Shown here one piece after another: positions 57,734 through 64,000 of a stretch of 64,000 bases of DNA (within the stretch, counting starts at the first letter, position 1; each line of letters begins with the position of its first letter). The translations under genes were made by a program, and so were the position numbers. Source of the stretch: Narthecium ossifragum. Lineage: Eukaryota > Streptophyta > Magnoliopsida > Dioscoreales > Nartheciaceae. Location: assembly GCA_963920575.1 (NCBI GenBank), contig OY986967.1, positions 15,976,094 through 16,040,093 of the forward strand. The letters run 5' to 3'. The notes under the pieces were generated by a model. The model was not told the origin of the DNA, did no database searches, and saw only the letters and a list, made by a program, of their open reading frames with translations.

Positions 57734-58320
57734 TTGTAGAAAACTACCCATCTTATTGATTATTCCATCCTCGCATCACACTTATTGGTTTTACTTCAAA
57801 AACTACTCTGTGTTGTTTTGTCATATTTCGAGAGGTTGTAATAAAAGAGCAGTGTTGCTTGATCGTGTCGCAAGACGAGGACGATGTTTTCCTGATCCTA
57901 TGAGTCAGGGAGGGAGCTGCTAAGCAGCTTGGTGTAGTGCTTTCAAGTAGCCCTGTCGGCTCAACTCATAATAATAAAAAAAGTAACAATTAGCTTTCGT
58001 TATCCAAATTTTATTTTATTTTTTAATACTTTTAACTATATGGTGGACCAAAATTCCCTTGCATTAGATATGGTTTACTTTTTTTTTTTTTATTACAAAA
58101 GACACATTAAAACTTTTTAAATGTTACCATTTTCATATATTTATATAACCAATGAAAATGTGTTTTTATCAATTGGACATAGGTTGACTATGACTAGAAG
58201 GTGAAACTTAACAATTACAAACGGAAAATAACAACACGTGCTGATTTTGGAATAAAACTGATAAGTGGGTTAATGGGATGGAATAATTGATAAGATGGAT
58301 AATTTTCTGAAATATTATCA
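57734..58320. repeat. AT-rich inverted repeat, possibly a MITE
   Basis: The left arm (about 57737-57805: GAAAACTACCCATCTTATTG, ATTATTCCATC, then TTATTGGTTTTACTTC) matches the complement of the right arm (about 58240-58312: GAAAATTATCCATCTTATCA, ATTATTCCATCCC, TTATCAGTTTTATTCC). Arms are about 70 bp and roughly 80% alike. The target duplication could not be defined. Confidence 0.5.
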
Positions 58321-58323
58321 ACC

Positions 58324-58366
58324 TTATAAGGAGCAATAACGGTTATGCATAACCGCTCCCTTATAA
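58324..58366. repeat. Palindrome
   Basis: A perfect 16-bp core CGGTTATGCATAACCG (58340-58355) is extended by TTATAAGGAGC on the left and GCTCCCTTATAA on the right. It lies directly beside the inverted repeat and may be part of the same element. Confidence 0.85.
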
Positions 58367-59105
58367 TATTAACCTTATATGATATCCATACTAATCCATT
58401 AATCAAATTCGATTTTTATAACCGAATCATTCATTAATCTGATGGTTATCCTGCCAGATGGCAGGGGTCCCACCTAGTTAACATATAGGTGGCAATATAG
58501 AAAAACCCTTTATTATTCTAAATTGAGTCTTTGGCTCTAAAATTTAGAGTGGGGCAACGCTCATATAACCTTACAACCTTCACAAAGTTCCCTCAAACAG
58601 GTGTTGTTAACGAAAGATGTGCTAACCACCGTACATGTCCATAACTGGATGGCTGTATAAACTACTCACTACAGATCGACAGAAGTTGACAAAGTCATCG
58701 GATTCCACCTGGACTTAAATTGCAACATGAATGTAAGAATCTAAATCATGGAAGTCAGTTTGAGAAGATTAGATGAGATGGTTTGTGGTGTGAAATGTCG
58801 ATCAATTGCCGGAGAATCTCCACCGAGGCATCAAAGGTTGGTCCAAGTCACCCTCGGCGGCCGTAATCTGATTCCGACCACTCCTTTCTTTCTTTGAATC
58901 TTTTGTTCTTCCTTCTTCCCCACCATACATACCTTTGAGGCTGCAAACCAATGTCACTGCCTGATTGCATTGATTCTCAATGGTAACCTCACAAAGGCTA
59001 TCTTTCTTTGTGATCTATGTTTGCTACAAGCTAGCAGACAAGTCTAAAGTGTGTGATTGTTGGAACTCAGAACAATGGAATAATAACAGCTTCATATTTC
59101 ATTGG
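58367..59105. other. Spacer with no recognised feature
   Basis: AT-rich sequence without a supported ORF, repeat or RNA gene. Confidence 0.5.
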
Positions 59106-59661
59106 GTGTTCTATTTTTTATTAGTTAAGCCAAATGACTAGGTTACCCTAGGAAGGGTGTACAACAAAACAATCTATTAGGCAGCTATGGATAGGCCCCC
59201 AGCTGTCAATCCTGAATGAAACATGAAGGCCTCGCGAGCCGTCCAGTCCGAGCGTATGTTCTCTTCTCTAGAATGAACTCGAATAAAATATCCGTGAAGT
59301 CGCGAATTGCCCACCAAATATCATGTATGACAGTTTTGAACTCTCCATAGACTGGTATACGGCCATTGATCATCTGGGTGCCATGAAGCGAGTCACTCTC
59401 TATGAGAACACTTTTATATCCACGTTGTTCAGCGTCAGTCACGGCTATGAGAATGGCCTGGAGTTCACCTTGGATGACAGAGGTAACTTGATGATAACGA
59501 CCTTCGGACCACAAGATCACATCATTGTCGTCTACACATACGATGCCAAGTCCAGCCGCACCAAGTTCAGGATGAAAGGATGCATCAGTTTGAACTCTAG
59601 TTCGCTCCTCTACTTGTTCTATTGTCTGCAGTTTGAAACTTTTTGGTGATGCCAGGAACTC
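59106..59661 (-). mobile_element. 5'-truncated LINE, RNase H domain and 3' tail
   Basis: The minus-strand ORF (59206 to about 59656) encodes a plant LINE C-terminal RNase H: RVQTDASFHPELGAAGLGIV, VIQGELQAILIAV, SVLIESDSL, then DIWWAIRDF. The three acidic positions Asp, Glu and Asp are present. The tail continues to TTAACTAATAAAAAAT near 59106-59120. The ORF's upstream codons run into the LTR that cut it at 59662 and are not LINE. Confidence 0.75.
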
Positions 59662-61093
59662 TGTCACACCCCGACCCAGAAAACCTATACAGGACGAGAG
59701 ATGAGGGTTCCTAATCTTCAACTGGCGCGATATAATGCGGAAAACATAGATAAATTTAAACAATTTATATTCCAGAGGTAATCTGTAATTCAATTTATAA
59801 ATACATCAAGTTATACTGTTTAAACATCTGATACAAAATTCTTATAAAACTCCTCCAAGAGAAAGATATTATACAATAATCAAAAAAGATCCTCGAAGAT
59901 GTTTATAATATACAAAATTATCAAAAGTACAACAGTCGTCCTGCAGCAACCTCAAACACCTCTGGACGTAGTCGCGCCGCTAAAAGCTGATCCCGCCGGC
60001 TTTACTGAGGAAGAACTGGCGCTGCACCTGCAAACGCAGCCCGGGTAGGAGTGAGCGATAAGCTCAGTAGGGTTCAAATCTACGGCACACTGAAGGGAGG
60101 AAAACAATAACAGTGTTGTCTCCCCGCTCAAGCCTAAGGAATGCCACGGGGTCCCACCACCCCTGTCGATGTCCTAAGGGCTCCTGCTATGAAACCTCTC
60201 TCCTAAACAAGCTACCAGGAGGCCACAAAACAGTAGCATGCAGGATCTCCCTTACCCAAGCAGGATTCCCATGCCTTGGGGACCCACATCGGGAACGCAT
60301 CGACATCCATCCTTAGCACTTATCTTTGGGAAGACAACACGACCTCTAAACCTCAAAGCATTGATCATAGTCAACTACCTCAAATCCTCAACAACATGAG
60401 ATTCAATTACAATCACACCCTAATCCTTACTACCCAGCCACTGTCCTAAGGCTAGATCCGAGCTACCCGAGAGCCTCGGATCGGCGATCAACCCATGGCC
60501 CGCCTAACCTGATATGCCTCTAATGCAAACAAGATGCATGCAATGCTCAGGCACAGATAATGAGATATAGGCATGCAACAATATGGCAATAATCATACAG
60601 GGCTAGGCATAGCCTGCAGCTAGCCAAAGGGGTGAGCATAGCAAGGGCCTCAAATACAGATAATCTATACTAACCAAACAATGATTAGAACCAAACGGTA
60701 AACACAGATATACAATAGTCTTCAGTGCTCTCTTGCACCTGACAGACTAAGGTTCCACAGTTACCCCGTAGGTAACTGGCCAACAGCTATACAATAGCCC
60801 TCGGCACACGCCAGTATCAGGCTAAGGTTCCACAATTCCACATTAGCTAGCACTTATAGCTAACTAATGGCTAAGCAACCAATTAAGCATTTAAACTACT
60901 ATCCAAGCAAGTATTTGAATACAAGTTCACCCATAAATCCACCAAAAAGATAAACGCACGATCCAATTTCCCAAACTCAATGAAAATCCATTGAAAACCC
61001 CTCCATAACATCATGCATGCTCCCTAACATGATTGGGTATCCATCATGAACGAGAAACCAATCAAAGGAAGGCAGAAAACACTATTCAGGGGT

Positions 61094-61371
61094 TGACGGT
61101 CGATCCGACGGTCGATCGTGAGGCCACGGTCGATGCGACGGTCGATCCGACGGTCGATCGCGAGACAAAAACATGGGGGTACATAAGGGCCACAGTCGAT
61201 GCGACGGTCGACCGTGAGGTGAGGTGGAAAAAGGGTAAGGACTCGTGGTCGATCCGAGCATCGACCCTGGGAGACCAAAAATGCGACAGCGCCTGATGGT
61301 TGATCCGACGGTCGACCGTGAGTCCAAGAAAAAGCGTATCAACGCTTGACGGTCAATCCAACGGTCGACCG
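61094..61371 (-). repeat. GGTCGATC/GGTCGACC dyad cluster
   Basis: At least six pairs of the type GGTCGATCCGACGGTCGACC, members 12 bp apart, with TCGA cores. It occupies the place that GATCGATC clusters hold in related LTRs. The LTR at 42-1788 has both types (1121-1193 and 999-1098). Confidence 0.8.
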
Positions 61372-62940
61372 TCCGCCCTATTGCACTGTTCCTTAGAACA
61401 GTGCCGGAAATCCAATTTCTTGGATTTCAACTATCAAATCTTGTTGAAAATCGATGAAACTTTGCAGGCATGCATAATCAACGATGGGGAAGCCAATGGT
61501 GTGAAGAACACACGATTTTGATGGTTAAATCTCCTATCTAGGTCAAAACGGTCGAAAACCGACAAAACGGCGATAATACGGAAATCGGCCGTTAAAATAC
61601 GGAAATCGCACGGTAAAAAGGAATACTCGAAGCAAGCCACAACACATATGCAACAAGTTACACAACATTCTAATAAGTACTCTGTCGCGCCCCGACCCGC
61701 GTAGGCCCAACCGGGCCGGGCGACGCGAACCGGAACCTAACCTACTGCGGAAACTTTGGCGAGGTTTCCCTCTAATCGTAGTGGTTATCCTAACAAGTCA
61801 TAATCATCCTGTATTAAGCACAACTACAAATCTCGAACATCGGAACCGAAATAGATATAAAAACCTCAAAACAGGGAAATTATACATTTATCACTCCCGT
61901 AGGAGACTATCTAATACAAAAAAGGTAAAACAGTAAGATCACCACCTCTCAAGCACCGCCAGACGCCGCCACGTCTCCAAACACCTGCCCGGTAGGGGCG
62001 ACCGAAGAAGAGCTCACGCCAGCACCTGCAAAACGCAGCCCGGGTAGGAGTGAGCACTAAGCTTAGCAGGGACACTACACTACGACACTCACAAGGAAGG
62101 GAACACAACAGTGTCGCCCCCAAGCAAAGCCTAGGTGTATCACAGGGGTCCCATAACCCCACCGGACGTCCCAAAACGCATGCTCCCAGCACTGCGGACT
62201 CACAGCAGGATCGTGAACACTACTGGCAGAAAGAACACCGCTGAGTGGCCCCACTCAAGAGTCAAAGACTGCCGGACGCCGGCTACACCTCAGAACTTGG
62301 CTCGAGGCCGACACAACCTCTAAACATCAAACACAACAGTATTCAAGTCCAACTAACCCTATCATTTAAAAGACTGAATACTACAAATCGAGTCCTGGAC
62401 CAAACTACCCGCACGGTCCTAAGAGATAGATCCGGGCTACCCGGAAGCCCAGGATCGACAACGCCCTAAACAGATGCAACTAGTGCACAACACAATGCAT
62501 GCTATAAACATGCGTAGAAAAGATACATGTAAGCATACAGCAGGATGTGATGATATAAATACAAGATCTGGGCACGGCACCCTGCCGGCCCGGGGTGGTG
62601 AGCAATAATTTAAGGTCTAGGGACTGCTGCAGTGGTACCACCACCAACTGCCAGCAGTCCACCACAAAACCTGCACCGGGAAACAACCCTGCAAACAACA
62701 GCTACAATATAGCAGGTGAAAGCCCTCGGCGCACGCCGGCATGCAAGGCTATGGAAAGCTGAAGGGCTAACCGCCCATTTATTCTACACAATCCCAGGAG
62801 TCATCACTCCCCTGGTTCACCACTGCCCTATTATAGAGCTAACATGCTTAATCGTATATACAAGGTATAAAGCGATGAGTAAAACCGGCATACCAAGCCC
62901 CGCGAGCAAAAGCCATGAAAAACCCTCTCTGCTACTAAAA

Positions 62941-63241
62941 GATCGATCCTCACCAAGGGAAGGATCGATCATTTATGTAACAATGAGCTTCCCTCGCTGT
63001 CAAGGCAAGGAAGATCGATCCTTCCTCCCAGGAAGATCGATCTTTCTTGAGACAGAGGGCACCCTTCGCATCGCACCAAGAATGATCGATCCTTCCTCCC
63101 AGGAAGATCGATCTTCTTCGCGACGAAGGGTAACCATGCCACCCAAGAACCAGGATCGATCTTTTCCAAGCAAAAGATCGATCCTTCATCGTGTGGGGCA
63201 TGACCAACCAGAAGGATCGATCCTTCCTCAAGAAGGATCAA
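62941..63241 (-). repeat. GATCGATC dyad cluster in solo LTR 4
   Basis: Five dyads with 21-22 bp spacing. Two have the spacer CTTCCTCCCAGGAA, making the whole unit a hairpin with a 4-5 base loop. Same relative position as the clusters at 6664 and 8903. Confidence 0.8.
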
Positions 63242-63616
63242 TCCTGATGGGTTCTCTGGCGTGCTTCCGGCGAGGAATACCGCCGGAAGACACAACCAAA
63301 CATGACGAAACTCTGGGATCTGGTAGATCTAGATCCCACGAGTCTAAAACCGGTAAAATCACTGAAAACCAACAACTATATAATCAGATCTAAGCAAAAG
63401 AAGACAAATCAAATCGGAAAACTCAAAACCCCGAAGAGAGATGTCGGTAGGATCCCTACCGGAGCAAGAGCAGCTTAGATCCAAGCAGCTAGGCCTTGGA
63501 TCGTCCTCAGAAGCCTTCAAAAATCGCGAGATCTGAGCTCAAATCGCCGGATTTCAAAAGGGATTCAAGGAAGAAAGTCTCGTCTGCTTTATAGGGAAAC
63601 GAACCGACTTATGAAG

Positions 63617-63715
63617 GATCGATCCTTCCCCAAGGGAGGATCGATCACTTCATGACGATCACACTTGACTTTCTGGCACGAAGAGGATCAATCTCTTAGC
63701 CTCAGAGGATCGATC
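63617..63715 (-). promoter_or_regulatory. GATCGATC dyads upstream of the TATA box of solo LTR 4
   Basis: Two dyads (63617/63639 and 63686/63708, both 22 bp apart; one octamer is GATCAATC) begin about 25 bp upstream of the minus-strand TATA box. Confidence 0.65.
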
Positions 63716-64000
63716 CTTTTTGTGCTGAAAGCTAAACTTAGGCAAGAACTCAAGCCTAAGTCCGGATCTTCCGATCCCGGGTCCCACTAACCATTCTAAG
63801 CAAACATTACCACAAACAAGGTCAGTGTGTGTACAAGCGCGAGTGTGGAACTAGCCGACAAGGTGCAATTTACCAAATTGCCCTTGCGGCCCACAGCAAG
63901 CCACAGGAGGAGAGGGACGGGTCCTCACATACTCTTACATCGAAAACACATTAAACCTATCCTAGGAGAACCCGATCACAAGATTGAGGTAGAAACACCT

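Larger units (their letters stand above)
61683..63929 (-). mobile_element. Solo LTR 4
   Basis: This 2247-bp unit runs from TGTCGCGCCCCGACCCGC to GGGTCCTCACA, with a perfect target duplication TACTC (61678-61682 and 63930-63934). On the minus strand TATAAAG lies at plus 63587-63593, with dyads upstream (63617-63715) and a five-dyad cluster downstream (62941-63241). It is nested inside the diverged relative starting at 59662. The 225-codon ORF at 62716-63393 crosses the dyads and has no domain, so it is not a gene. Confidence 0.88.
59662..64000 (-). mobile_element. Diverged LTR of the solo-LTR family, split by solo LTR 4, running off the right edge
   Basis: It begins TGTCACACCCCGACCC (preceded by AACTC) and shares with the other copies the block CACCTGCAAACGCAGC, GGGTAGGAGTGAGC and AAGCTCAG (60025-60080). 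Host sequence runs 59662-61682 and resumes at 63930. The outer end is not reached in the window. In place of GATCGATC pairs it has GGTCGA-type dyads (61094-61371). It inserted into the LINE tail. Confidence 0.7.

Noticed and set aside
62716..63393. 225-codon ORF
   Set aside because: Runs through solo LTR 4 and its dyad cluster; its apparent repeats (DRSF, PREGSI) are translated GATCGATC dyads.

Overview
The window is nuclear DNA of a flowering plant. A plant-type hexameric polyubiquitin gene with a long leader intron, a PV42-type (SNF4-like gamma) CBS-domain gene, a small plant serine-rich protein gene, and retroelement primer sites matching plant tRNA-Asp and tRNA-Met all point that way. The GC-rich first exon of the CBS gene and the GC-poor spacers would suit a monocot or an early-branching angiosperm, but I cannot name a species. 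About four fifths of the window is transposable elements, many of them nested.

Layout. 1-1788: LTR of a minus-strand Ty3/gypsy (Athila/Tat-like) element whose interior lies off the left edge. 2352-10187: an old plus-strand non-autonomous gypsy element (LTRs beginning and ending TGATACGAG/CTCGTATCA, Met-type primer site, gag-like ORF with a 25-C run) carrying two nested solo LTRs of one family (5317-7608, TSD ACTGG; 7699-9853, TSD gCCCT/aCCCT). Its 3' LTR is cut by a Mutator-like element (10267-11447, 9-bp TSD TAAAATATA). 11900-15540: the polyubiquitin gene. 16040-16735: a diverged second copy of the polyubiquitin leader intron with no coding exon. 16940-20600: a broken LINE. 21509-35626: a 14-kb minus-strand Athila-like element with about 1% LTR divergence, an env-position ORF and an internal promoter-like region, flanked by a 61-bp direct duplication. 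38078-40805: truncated minus-strand chromovirus. 41964-42455: 246-bp tandem duplication. 43181-45595: third solo LTR (TSD GGAAG). 46280-56242: three-exon CBS-domain gene whose second intron has taken in a dead plus-strand chromovirus (49789-55080). 56794-57063: serine-rich protein gene, convergent with the CBS gene. 59206-59661: LINE RNase H tail, cut by a diverged LTR of the solo-LTR family (59662 to the window end), itself split by a fourth solo LTR (61683-63929, TSD TACTC).

The strongest unexplained pattern is a cis-element shared by several retroelement families: two GATCGATC palindromes set 21-22 bp apart, repeated in clusters upstream of a TATA box on the same strand. In the Athila-like element the same unit occurs six times in each LTR and again as a strict 72-bp minisatellite upstream of a second TATA box in front of its third ORF. 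That looks like an LTR enhancer copied to build an internal promoter. A second notable point is the CBS gene, where a GT-to-GC change at a splice donor appears to have been offset by a 4-nt donor shift and a 1-nt exon deletion, keeping the frame open.
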